Assembly: GCA_964481195.1 (NCBI GenBank)
Contig: CAYZTB010000019.1
Location: 1 to 48,796 of the forward strand
Source of the DNA: Palsa-948 sp964481195
Lineage (GTDB): Bacteria > Bacteroidota > Bacteroidia > Palsa-948
DNA: 48,796 nt
Direction of reading: 5' to 3'
Below are positions 18,334 to 25,631 of the stretch, piece after piece. The first letter of the stretch is position 1; every line of letters starts with the position of its first letter. A model generated the notes under the pieces. That model ran no database searches and was not told the origin of the DNA. It saw only the letters and a list, made by a program, of their open reading frames with translations. Both the position numbers and the translations under genes were made by a program.

Positions 18334-19335
18334 ATGAAAAAAATATTAATCATTCTGTTTGCGCTTATATCAACTCTAGGAGTGATACAGGCACAGGATT
18401 TTCATTTGTCGCAATACAACTCCGCACCTCTTTACATGAATCCTGCATTATCTGGAATGTATTTTGGCGAAAAAATGGATTATCGTATTACGTCCGACTA
18501 CCGTAGTCAGTGGAGATCGTTTGGCATAAAACCTTTTTCAACTTTTTATTTAGGATACGATATGCCACTAAAAGAACAATTTGGCGTAGGCGGATACTTG
18601 ATTAGCAACAGAAACGGAAATGGCGGCATGAACAGCATTCAGTTTATGCCATCAGGGGCATATCGCATTACTAAAGATAAAGATGGAGAACATCAACTGA
18701 CAGCAGGTGTTCAAATGGGAATCATATACAATAGCTATGATCCGGATAGATACACCTACGAAACACAATTCACACCGGATGGCCCTACCGTTTTCGACCA
18801 AAACATTTCAAGCGGAGAAAACTTTGTGAAGGTCAGCCTAGTGAGATTTGAGGCAAACATGGGTGCATTTTATAAGTTCAAAAAAGCTGACTGGAAAGCA
18901 CATCCGTTCTTTGGTTATTCAGTTTACAACTTAACAAGACCCAATCAGTCCTTCTCAGGTTTTGGAAAAGATAAACTACCCATGCGATGGGTTTATAACT
19001 TAGGTGCTGATTATAAAATAAACGAACAGGTAAATTTAAAGCCTGCCATCCTCTTAATGCATCAAGCTAAAGCAAATGAACTAATGATTGGCGCTACTGG
19101 AAGTTATTTGCTTAAAGATACCAAATATACTATTTTAGGAGGGCTTAACTACCGAAATAAGGACGCTTTCATTATTACATTAGGAATGAAATACGATAGA
19201 CATGAAATAGCTTTTAGCTACGACCTAAATACTTCCTCACTTAATGATTATACCAGAGGAAGAGGTGCATTTGAATTTTCGCTTAAACTGTCAGGCTTAA
19301 AAGGTACTCCCATGTTTAACCCAAAATTTAGGTAG
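18334..19335 (+). CDS. PorP/SprF family type IX secretion membrane protein
   Basis: Outer-membrane beta-barrel protein of 333 residues, expected to support export or anchoring of the adjacent type B cargo, as SprF does for SprB in Flavobacterium. The signal peptide ends at about residue 20 (GVIQA/QDFHLSQY). Family hallmarks are HLSQYNSAPLYMNPALSGMY (about 23-42), YRSQW and a series of alternating hydrophobic strands ending near GRGAFEFSLKL. Start ATG at 18334 is 12 bases after the adhesin stop, so the two genes are probably one transcript. A strong terminator hairpin follows. Confidence 0.93.
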   Translation: MKKILIILFALISTLGVIQAQDFHLSQYNSAPLYMNPALSGMYFGEKMDYRITSDYRSQWRSFGIKPFSTFYLGYDMPLKEQFGVGGYLISNRNGNGGMNSIQFMPSGAYRITKDKDGEHQLTAGVQMGIIYNSYDPDRYTYETQFTPDGPTVFDQNISSGENFVKVSLVRFEANMGAFYKFKKADWKAHPFFGYSVYNLTRPNQSFSGFGKDKLPMRWVYNLGADYKINEQVNLKPAILLMHQAKANELMIGATGSYLLKDTKYTILGGLNYRNKDAFIITLGMKYDRHEIAFSYDLNTSSLNDYTRGRGAFEFSLKLSGLKGTPMFNPKFR

Positions 19336-19356
19336 TTATCGAATACTATTTAATAA

Positions 19357-19385
19357 AAAGCCCTTCACAAATTATGAAGGGCTTT
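19357..19385 (+). terminator. Intrinsic terminator after the adhesin-PorP/SprF pair
   Basis: A perfect 11-bp stem AAAGCCCTTCA / TGAAGGGCTTT (19357-19367 with 19375-19385) with a 7-base loop, followed by more T residues to 19388. It lies 21 bases after the PorP/SprF stop codon and separates that unit from glutaminase. Confidence 0.88.
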
Positions 19386-19494
19386 TTTCTTTACTCTTCT
19401 TTATAAAAATGTTTTGCTTATTTCTAGCTTATTTACCTATATAAAACCGCATCCTACTATTGACAGAAAAAACAAATTTCATCAATCAATTAAC

Positions 19495-19502
19495 TAACTT
19501 TG
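19495..19502 (+). promoter_or_regulatory. Candidate -7 box (TAACTTTG) before glutaminase
   Basis: Exact TAnnTTTG match. It overlaps the most upstream in-frame TTG (19500), so that TTG should lie before the transcription start. This favours TTG 19527 as the start codon. No -33 element at standard spacing was recognised. It is the best promoter candidate for the glutaminase / ATP-grasp / Anbu run. Confidence 0.5.
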
Positions 19503-19526
19503 TCAATCAATAAAATTTTTCTCATT

Positions 19527-20465
19527 TTGAACGACACGAAAAATATCGCACCTGATTTTCAAAAAATAATTGACGAGACATTTCTTGAAATAAATAAACT
19601 TGAAAGTTTAGGGGAAGTAGCTACGTATATCCCAGAACTTAGCACCGTTGATCCGTCTAAGTTTGGAGTAAATATTTCTACTATTCACAACGAGCATTTC
19701 AGTACAGGGGATTGGAACGAACCTTTTTCTATTCAAAGTATAGCCAAAGTGCTTTCGCTTACATTAGCCTATAAAATGAATGGCCCAAAAATTTGGGAAC
19801 GCGTGGGCGTTGAGCCTTCCGGAACCCCATTTAACTCTTTGGTGCAGCTAGAAAAAGATAAAGGCATACCACGAAATCCCTTAATTAATGCCGGAGCCAT
19901 TGTAGTATGCGATATTCTTATCAGTCAATTGAAAAACCCTAAACAGGAGTTGATTGAATTCATAAGATCATTATCTGGCAACAATACTATTGACTACGAC
20001 ACCAAAATTATTGAGTCGGAAAAATCTACAGGCTTTAGAAATGCGGCTTTGGTAAACTTTATCAAGTCCTTTGGCAACATCCATAATGAAGTTGACAAAG
20101 TGCTAGATTTTTATTACAGTTTATGTTCAATTAAAATGAATTGTAGGGAATTATCTCAAACTTTTTTGTATCTTGCTAACAACGGAAAAACGATTGCTTC
20201 CAATCAAGAAATTTTAAATGAAAGCCGTACAAAGAGGCTAAATGCAATAATGCTTACTTGTGGTTTCTATGATCAAGCAGGAGAATTTTCATTTAAAGTT
20301 GGGTTGCCCGGAAAAAGTGGCGTTGGAGGAGGAATCACTGCAATTCATCCAGGCGGATATTGTATCACAGTGTGGAGTCCACTATTAAACAAAATGGGTA
20401 ATTCATACCGAGGAATGAAGTTTTTGGAGTTGTTCACTACAAAAACAAAACAGTCTATCTTTTAA
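19527..20465 (+). CDS. glsA: Glutaminase (serine-dependent, beta-lactamase fold)
   Basis: Hydrolyses glutamine to glutamate and ammonia. The chosen TTG start gives 312 residues, close to the 305-310 typical of the family. The open frame reaches back to TTG 19500, but that codon overlaps a promoter-like TAACTTTG. Hallmarks include GEVATYIPEL, the catalytic S-x-x-K in FSIQSIAKVLSL (Ser71 and Lys74 in this numbering), GTPFNSLVQLE, GIPRNPLINAGAIVVCD, FGNIHNEVD and VGLPGKSGVGGGI. It lies 41 bases upstream of the ATP-grasp gene with no terminator between, so it may belong to the Anbu operon, perhaps adjusting glutamine/glutamate for an amidoligase reaction (inference). Confidence 0.93.
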   Translation: MNDTKNIAPDFQKIIDETFLEINKLESLGEVATYIPELSTVDPSKFGVNISTIHNEHFSTGDWNEPFSIQSIAKVLSLTLAYKMNGPKIWERVGVEPSGTPFNSLVQLEKDKGIPRNPLINAGAIVVCDILISQLKNPKQELIEFIRSLSGNNTIDYDTKIIESEKSTGFRNAALVNFIKSFGNIHNEVDKVLDFYYSLCSIKMNCRELSQTFLYLANNGKTIASNQEILNESRTKRLNAIMLTCGFYDQAGEFSFKVGLPGKSGVGGGITAIHPGGYCITVWSPLLNKMGNSYRGMKFLELFTTKTKQSIF

Positions 20466-20506
20466 AAGACTACAGACTGTAAACAAAAAAATTTGATTAC
20501 TTAACT

Positions 20507-21952
20507 ATGTCTAAATTAGGTTTTAGCAAATACGATACAAAAGGTTATTATGACGAGATGTTTGACGAGCATAATAATGTTCGACCACATTATGCGCTTT
20601 TCAAAGAACGTTTAGAACAAATTGGAAAGAAGAAATTAAACTTTTTGCAACATTCTACCGATAGAGCACAGCTTTCTATCGGGATGACTTTTAACGTTTA
20701 CAACGACAACCAGGGCATTGAACGAATTTTACCCTTAGATGTAATTCCTAGAATCATAAATAGCAAAGACTGGGATTTTTTAGAACGAGGATTAAAACAA
20801 AGAATCTATGCGCTGAATTTGCTGATAGATGATTTATACAACGAGCAGCGAGTAATAAAAGATAAAATTATCCCCAAAGAACTGGTGCTTTCAAGCACTA
20901 CTTATTTAAAGCAGTGTATTGGTCTAAAACCACCCGAGAATGTTTGGTGTCATATAACGGGTACAGATTTAATCCGAGGGGATGATGGACAGTTTTATGT
21001 GCTTGAAGATAATTTGCGTTGCCCATCGGGCGTTTCGTACATGTTGGAAAACAGGGAAATATTAAAACGTACCTTTCCTGAGCTTTTCGAAAAACTAAAT
21101 GTTCGTACGGTGTATGACTATTCGCATGTGTTACGCGATATGCTTGATTCACTTTCTCCCAACCATCCTGCCACCATTGCGGTATTAAGTCCGGGCATTA
21201 ATAACTCTGCCTATTTTGAGCACTCCTACCTAGCACAACAGATGGGTGCAGAACTTGTTGAAGGTAGAGATTTAGTAGTAAGAAATGATTTTGTATACAT
21301 GATAACTACGAAAGGGCTTCAACGTGTAGATGTTATTTATAGAAGGATTGATGATGACTATTTAGATCCATTAGTATTCAGAAAAGATTCTATGCTGGGC
21401 ACCCCCGGATTATTTAGAGCCTACCAAAAAGGTAATGTGGTTTTGGTAAATGCACCCGGCACCGGTGTAGCAGATGATAAAGCAGTGTATGCATACATAC
21501 CTCGAATTATAAAATACTTTTTAGGAGAAGATATTATATTACCAAATGTTCAAACTTTCATTTGCGATGAGGAAAAAGATTTAAAATATGTGCTCGACAA
21601 CATTAAGAATCTCGTAGTTAAACAAACCGATGCTTCAGGAGGATACGGAATGCTGATAGGTCCAAAATCTACTAAGAAGGAACAAACTGAATTTATTAAA
21701 AAAATAAAAAAGAATCCACGAAATTACATTGCTCAACCTATGATAAACCTTTCGCGCGTACCAACATTATCGGGTGGTGCTATTGAAGGAAGGCATGTAG
21801 ATTTACGTCCGTATGTATTGTATGGAAAAGAAATTAAAATAATTCCGGGAGCATTAACTCGGGTGGCGCTAAAGCAAGGATCCATCGTAGTTAATTCATC
21901 GCAAGGTGGTGGCAGTAAAGATACCTGGGTGTTAGGAAATAATAATTTGTAA
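20507..21952 (+). CDS. Circularly permuted type 2 ATP-grasp protein
   Basis: A 481-residue member of the circularly permuted ATP-grasp family (DUF404/DUF407), predicted from published comparative work to act as a peptide or amide ligase. Visible signatures: YDEMFDEHNNVRPHY near the N-terminus, LPLDVIPRII, WCHITGTDLIRGDDGQFYVLEDNLRCPSGVSY in the middle, VNAPGTGVADDKAVYAYIP, VVKQTDASGGYGMLIGP and the C-terminal VNSSQGGGSKDTWVL. The alpha-E gene follows after 2 bases; Anbu protease and transglutaminase genes come next. This is the conserved four-gene module. The amino-acid substrates and the product are unknown. Confidence 0.93.
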   Translation: MSKLGFSKYDTKGYYDEMFDEHNNVRPHYALFKERLEQIGKKKLNFLQHSTDRAQLSIGMTFNVYNDNQGIERILPLDVIPRIINSKDWDFLERGLKQRIYALNLLIDDLYNEQRVIKDKIIPKELVLSSTTYLKQCIGLKPPENVWCHITGTDLIRGDDGQFYVLEDNLRCPSGVSYMLENREILKRTFPELFEKLNVRTVYDYSHVLRDMLDSLSPNHPATIAVLSPGINNSAYFEHSYLAQQMGAELVEGRDLVVRNDFVYMITTKGLQRVDVIYRRIDDDYLDPLVFRKDSMLGTPGLFRAYQKGNVVLVNAPGTGVADDKAVYAYIPRIIKYFLGEDIILPNVQTFICDEEKDLKYVLDNIKNLVVKQTDASGGYGMLIGPKSTKKEQTEFIKKIKKNPRNYIAQPMINLSRVPTLSGGAIEGRHVDLRPYVLYGKEIKIIPGALTRVALKQGSIVVNSSQGGGSKDTWVLGNNNL

Positions 21953-21954
21953 AA

Positions 21955-22917
21955 ATGTTAAGCAGAGTTGCAGATTCTATATACTGGATGAATCGTTACA
22001 TCGAACGGGTGGAAAACTATGCTCGATTTATGGATGTGAACTTTAACCTATCGCTAGAACTTCCTCCCGATGTTTCGGAGCAGTGGAAACCACTGGTAGT
22101 CACAACAGGCGACTGGGAATTATACAAATCATTACACGGTAAAATAGACAAAAATAAAGCCATCTACTTTCTTGGCTTTGATGAAAATAACCCAAACTCA
22201 ATATATAACTGCATCCTAAATGCACGTGAAAATGCGCGTGCCATACGTCCGGAAATAACCAAAGAAGTATGGGAGCAAATAAATTATTTGTTTTACCTAG
22301 TTAAAGAGGGCAAGGAAAAGAAAAGTTGGCAACGAAAATATCCTCGAACATTTTTTATTGAAATCAAAAAAGGCTGCCAATTGCTCTACGGAATTTTTGC
22401 AGCCACTATTTCAAGAACCGATGCATATCACTTCGGGCAAATTGGTCAGATGATAGAGCGTGCCGATAAAACATCGAGAGTGTTAGATGTAAAATACCAT
22501 ATCCTTTTGCCTGCACCCGAAGCAGTAGGATCACCGCTTGATTTAGTACAGTGGTCTGCCTTGTTAAAATCAGTCAGTGCGTATGATATGTACCGTAAAA
22601 AAAATGGCAAGTTAACTTCACAAGGTATTGCAGATTTTTTGATACTGGATAAAGAATTTCCCCGATCCATGCTTCGATGCTTAATTAATGCCGAACAATC
22701 TTTAAAGAAGATATCCGGAAGCAATGGGGGAAATTCAAACAATTCCGAAAAACAACTAGGCATGTTACGCTCTCAATTAGAATTTGCGGATGTAAACAAT
22801 ATATTTACTAGCGGGCTTCACGAGTATCTCGAAAATTTTCAAGGAAAGCTAAATGACGTTTCTGCCATTATCTTTGACACAATCTATTCTTTTGATGATG
22901 TAATTGACAAAAAATAA
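21955..22917 (+). CDS. Alpha-E domain protein (DUF403)
   Basis: An all-helical protein of 320 residues of the alpha-E family, nearly always encoded with the circularly permuted ATP-grasp protein. It opens with the signature MLSRVADSIYWMNRYIERVENYARF. Later parts include YNCILNARENARAIRPEITKEVWEQIN and FGQIGQMIERADKTSRVLDVKYH, both typical Arg/Glu-rich helices. It has no signal peptide and should be cytoplasmic. Its biochemical role is not established; a partner or scaffold for the ATP-grasp ligase has been suggested. The 2-base gap from the ATP-grasp gene supports coupled translation. Confidence 0.92.
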   Translation: MLSRVADSIYWMNRYIERVENYARFMDVNFNLSLELPPDVSEQWKPLVVTTGDWELYKSLHGKIDKNKAIYFLGFDENNPNSIYNCILNARENARAIRPEITKEVWEQINYLFYLVKEGKEKKSWQRKYPRTFFIEIKKGCQLLYGIFAATISRTDAYHFGQIGQMIERADKTSRVLDVKYHILLPAPEAVGSPLDLVQWSALLKSVSAYDMYRKKNGKLTSQGIADFLILDKEFPRSMLRCLINAEQSLKKISGSNGGNSNNSEKQLGMLRSQLEFADVNNIFTSGLHEYLENFQGKLNDVSAIIFDTIYSFDDVIDKK

Positions 22918-22937
22918 TTTAATTAATTTAAAGATAT

Positions 22938-23663
22938 ATGACATACTGCCTTGGCATGAAATTAAAAACAGGATTCGTAGGAATCTCTGACACACGCATC
23001 ACATCGGGACACGAAACTACGCAGGCCAAAAAAGTTTTTACAGTGAATAAGGAAAAGCATTCCTTTTTTATTATGACTTCCGGCTTGCGATCCGTACGAG
23101 ATAAGGCAATTACTTATTTTAAAGAAACCATTGACGAGAACGATGAATCTTACAACAAACTTTATAAAGCTGTAAACGCTTTTGCCGCGCAGGTTAAAAA
23201 GGCTGCTAACGAAGACAAAGATTCGTTAAAAGATGCTGGATTAAGCTTTAATCTTTTTGCCATTGTAGGCGGACAATTAAAAGATGATGAAGAGCATAAA
23301 TTATTTTTATTATACCCCGAAGGAAATTGGGTAGAAGTTTCTGAAGGCTCGCCTTTTGTAATTATTGGTAATAACGGCTATGGAAAACCTATTTTGGATC
23401 GTGCAGTTAGTTACGATTCTACTTTAAAATTTGGATTGAAAGCTGGCTTCCTATCATTTGAGGCAACACGCATCAGTGCCAATGATGTGGACTATCCCAT
23501 AGATGTAGTTTATTATGCCAAAGACTCCTTTAACATTATTGAAAAAAGATATTCCAAAGACGAATTAATAGAAATGGCAAATCTTTGGGGCAAGATGCTA
23601 AGTGATTCCATACATAACTTGCCAGACGATCTAATGACTAAGTTTTTGCCTGTAGCCAAATAA
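22938..23663 (+). CDS. Anbu-type proteasome-related peptidase
   Basis: Anbu (ancestral beta subunit) N-terminal-nucleophile hydrolase of 241 residues. After removal of Met1 the mature protein would begin with Thr2 (MTYCLGMKLK), the expected nucleophile, followed by GFVGISDTRITSG, with the conserved Asp of the NTN fold. Unlike HslV or 20S beta subunits there is no obvious propeptide. It lies 20 bases after the alpha-E gene and 34 before the transglutaminase gene. In this context it may trim or degrade the peptide made by the ATP-grasp ligase; physiological substrates remain unknown. Confidence 0.93.
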   Translation: MTYCLGMKLKTGFVGISDTRITSGHETTQAKKVFTVNKEKHSFFIMTSGLRSVRDKAITYFKETIDENDESYNKLYKAVNAFAAQVKKAANEDKDSLKDAGLSFNLFAIVGGQLKDDEEHKLFLLYPEGNWVEVSEGSPFVIIGNNGYGKPILDRAVSYDSTLKFGLKAGFLSFEATRISANDVDYPIDVVYYAKDSFNIIEKRYSKDELIEMANLWGKMLSDSIHNLPDDLMTKFLPVAK

Positions 23664-23697
23664 AAAGAAAAAATTTATTGCTGAATATTATACATTT

Positions 23698-24540
23698 ATG
23701 AAATACAAAATAATTCACGAGACTAATTATCAGTTTAGCGATGATGTGTTTCTTGAACCACATTACTTAAGGCTCAAACCACAAACAACTCCCGCTAACA
23801 CACTGGAGTCGTTTAACGTACAGGTATCCCCTACTCCTACCGGAATTTCCGAGCATCTGGATGCAGAAAACAATCAGGTGCAATTATGTTGGTTTGATGG
23901 AATGCAAAATAAATTTACTGTAGTGGCCGAATCTGTTGTAGCCGTAAAAGAACGCAACCCATTCAACTTCATTCTTTACCCAGCAGAATTTTTAGAAATA
24001 CCCTTTCAATATTCGGCATCCTTAAAAAATATTCTTTCGTCTGCTCTAGCAATTTTGAATGTGTCGGATAAACTTTTAAAATACAGTGAAGAAATAATCA
24101 AAAACACTAAATCAAATACAGTCGACTTTCTTACTGCACTTACAAAAAATATTCATGCAGACTTTACGGTAGAATACCGAGAAGTAGGATCACCGTTTGA
24201 GCCCGATAAAACATTTGAACTTAAAAAAGGTTCATGCCGAGATATTGCCTGGATGCAAATTCAACTATTACGACAAATTGGAATAGCCGCTCGATTTGTG
24301 AGTGGATACTTTTTTATTCCCGATGAAAAAAATGAACCTGAGCTTCATGGCTGGCTAGAAGCCTACCTGCCTGGAGCAGGATGGATTGGCCTTGACCCTA
24401 GCCACGGCATCCTTACAGGCAACGCGCATATTCCCGTTGCATCAAGCAGCAACTTTGAATACACCATGCCCGTGACAGGGAAAATAAGGGGGAGTGCTAG
24501 TTCAGTACTTTCAACCAAAGTAAATATTATCTTGATTTAA
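23698..24540 (+). CDS. Transglutaminase-like cysteine peptidase family protein
   Basis: A 280-residue protein with an N-terminal transglutaminase-associated beta domain (about 1-90; MKYKIIHETNYQFSDDV) and a transglutaminase core. The catalytic triad is visible: Cys180 in KKGSCRDIAW, His217 in ELHGWLEAYLP and Asp233 in WIGLDPSHG. No signal peptide is seen, so it should be cytoplasmic. It is the last gene of the ATP-grasp / alpha-E / Anbu run and probably forms or cleaves an amide or isopeptide bond in the same pathway (inference from conserved linkage). A hairpin at 24586-24617 follows. Confidence 0.93.
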   Translation: MKYKIIHETNYQFSDDVFLEPHYLRLKPQTTPANTLESFNVQVSPTPTGISEHLDAENNQVQLCWFDGMQNKFTVVAESVVAVKERNPFNFILYPAEFLEIPFQYSASLKNILSSALAILNVSDKLLKYSEEIIKNTKSNTVDFLTALTKNIHADFTVEYREVGSPFEPDKTFELKKGSCRDIAWMQIQLLRQIGIAARFVSGYFFIPDEKNEPELHGWLEAYLPGAGWIGLDPSHGILTGNAHIPVASSSNFEYTMPVTGKIRGSASSVLSTKVNIILI

Positions 24541-24585
24541 GAAAAGGTTGTAATGCCGTCAGGTGCTGCCACAGCACAAGAAAAA

Positions 24586-24617
24586 AAACCCTTGACTTCA
24601 AATGAAATCAAGGGTTT
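24586..24617 (-). terminator. Terminator of the tRNA-Glu gene (possibly bidirectional)
   Basis: A 10-bp perfect stem AAACCCTTGA / TCAAGGGTTT (24586-24595 with 24608-24617) and a 12-base loop. On the minus strand it is followed by eight T (24581-24588 complement), just beyond the tRNA 3' end, so it fits a Rho-independent terminator. It may also stop the transglutaminase transcript on the plus strand. Confidence 0.8.
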
Positions 24618-24623
24618 ATTTAG

Positions 24624-24695
24624 TAGCCCATAGGGGAATCGAACCCCTGTTTCCAGGATGAAAACCTGGCGTCCTAACCCCTAGACGAATGGGCC
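24624..24695 (-). tRNA. tRNA-Glu (anticodon TTC)
   Basis: On the minus strand the 72-nt cloverleaf is complete. The acceptor stem GGCCCAT pairs with ATGGGCT (one G-T at the first pair). The anticodon stem CCAGG/CCTGG encloses the loop TTTTCAT, giving anticodon TTC. The T arm is AGGGG-TTCGATT-CCCCT. Base 73 is A; CCA is not encoded. This tRNA class is a substrate for the 2-selenouridine modification made by mnmH/selD, encoded about 20 kb away. Confidence 0.97.
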
Positions 24696-24875
24696 TAATA
24701 ATTTCAGATTGATAATTGCAGATTTCGGATTTAACAGCCGAAAACAATAAAACCAATCTCTAATGAACAATTTTCCTTTTAAATCAAACAACAGCTAAAA
24801 GGGAGTGCGAAAATAAAAAAAAATAGCTTCCAAGTGCTAATACTTAGTACTTAGTAATTGGCACCTTGTACTATC

Positions 24876-25568
24876 TTAATCTATCTGATCCGAATCTGCC
24901 TGAAAGCGGAAGCCTAAGCGTTTGCCTGTCTTAACACGCATGTTCTCGCTGGCTTCAAGTATCTGCGAAACACTAACCTCTTGCATTTCTTCAAATGGTG
25001 GGCTAAGTAAGTCAAAATCAAGAGCATATAAAATGGAGGATTCCACTATATTTTTCAACGATTGTTTATCTAATATTTTGTTTGGAAAGTCATTATACAA
25101 AAAGCCTAGCTGCCTTTTGCCTTCTACAAAATAATGATTTTCTTTATTAGTAAATAGTCGTGCTATCATATAACCTACATCGCCTCCACGGTTATACTTG
25201 AACGAATCTGCTAAAAAATTATATACATAAATCATCCCACAATAGGCACGCGAAGGATTTTCTCGCACGTAGGAGGTCTTCCACATAGGGTGGCTTTTAT
25301 CAAAATCAAAAACATTAGTATGCATATGAAAAAACAACACATCGCCAGCAACTTTTAATTCAATTTCAAAAGGGCCTTTTTCTCTGGAGTCAACAACTAT
25401 TCGCTTATCAATTCGCTCGGATTGATCTTTCACTTCACTAACCACCTCCTTAATAACAGATTTCAATTCTTTAAATATTCGAATATTGTTCTGAAAAACA
25501 TCTTGCTTGAGAGAGGATCTCTCTTTTAATGCTTTGCTGATTAACTCTTTGGCTGAAGGCTTTGACAT
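24876..25568 (-). CDS. Uncharacterised conserved-looking protein
   Basis: I do not recognise this 230-residue protein. It has no signal peptide or membrane segment. Residues 1-55 are charged and helical (KELISKALKERSSLKQD ... KELKSVIKEVVSEVKDQ), possibly a coiled coil. The rest looks like a mixed alpha/beta globular domain with KGPFEIELKVAGDVLFFHMHTN, NPSRAYCGMIYVYNFLADSF and GGDVGYMIARLF. A -7-like box lies 17 bases upstream of the ATG, back to back with the promoter of the GH18 gene. Ordinary base composition and a clean frame support a real gene. Confidence 0.8.
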   Translation of the reverse strand: MSKPSAKELISKALKERSSLKQDVFQNNIRIFKELKSVIKEVVSEVKDQSERIDKRIVVDSREKGPFEIELKVAGDVLFFHMHTNVFDFDKSHPMWKTSYVRENPSRAYCGMIYVYNFLADSFKYNRGGDVGYMIARLFTNKENHYFVEGKRQLGFLYNDFPNKILDKQSLKNIVESSILYALDFDLLSPPFEEMQEVSVSQILEASENMRVKTGKRLGFRFQADSDQID

Positions 25569-25584
25569 GTTGCTGTGTTAATTA

Positions 25585-25592
25585 CAAAAATA
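25585..25592 (-). promoter_or_regulatory. Candidate -7 box (TATTTTTG, minus strand)
   Basis: Exact TAnnTTTG match on the minus strand, 16 bases before the ATG at 25568. It faces away from the plus-strand box at 25604-25611, forming a compact divergent promoter region. Confidence 0.5.
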
Positions 25593-25603
25593 AATATAAT
25601 TCT

Positions 25604-25611
25604 TATCTTTG
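25604..25611 (+). promoter_or_regulatory. Candidate -7 box (TATCTTTG) for the GH18 gene
   Basis: Exact TAnnTTTG match, 20 bases before TTG 25632. It lies downstream of the upstream GTG at 25575, so a transcript from here could not use that GTG; this supports the TTG start, which also gives a normal signal peptide. Confidence 0.5.
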
Positions 25612-25631
25612 CTAATTCTATTTTCTTTCAA

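Larger units (their letters stand above)
24541..24875. other. Intergenic region with a tRNA and terminator
   Basis: Besides the tRNA-Glu gene and its terminator this 335-bp stretch holds a short perfect hairpin GTGCTG-CCA-CAGCAC (24563-24577) and, near 24832-24875, low-complexity direct repeats of the ACTTAGTA kind. No protein-coding frame with support was found. Confidence 0.5.
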
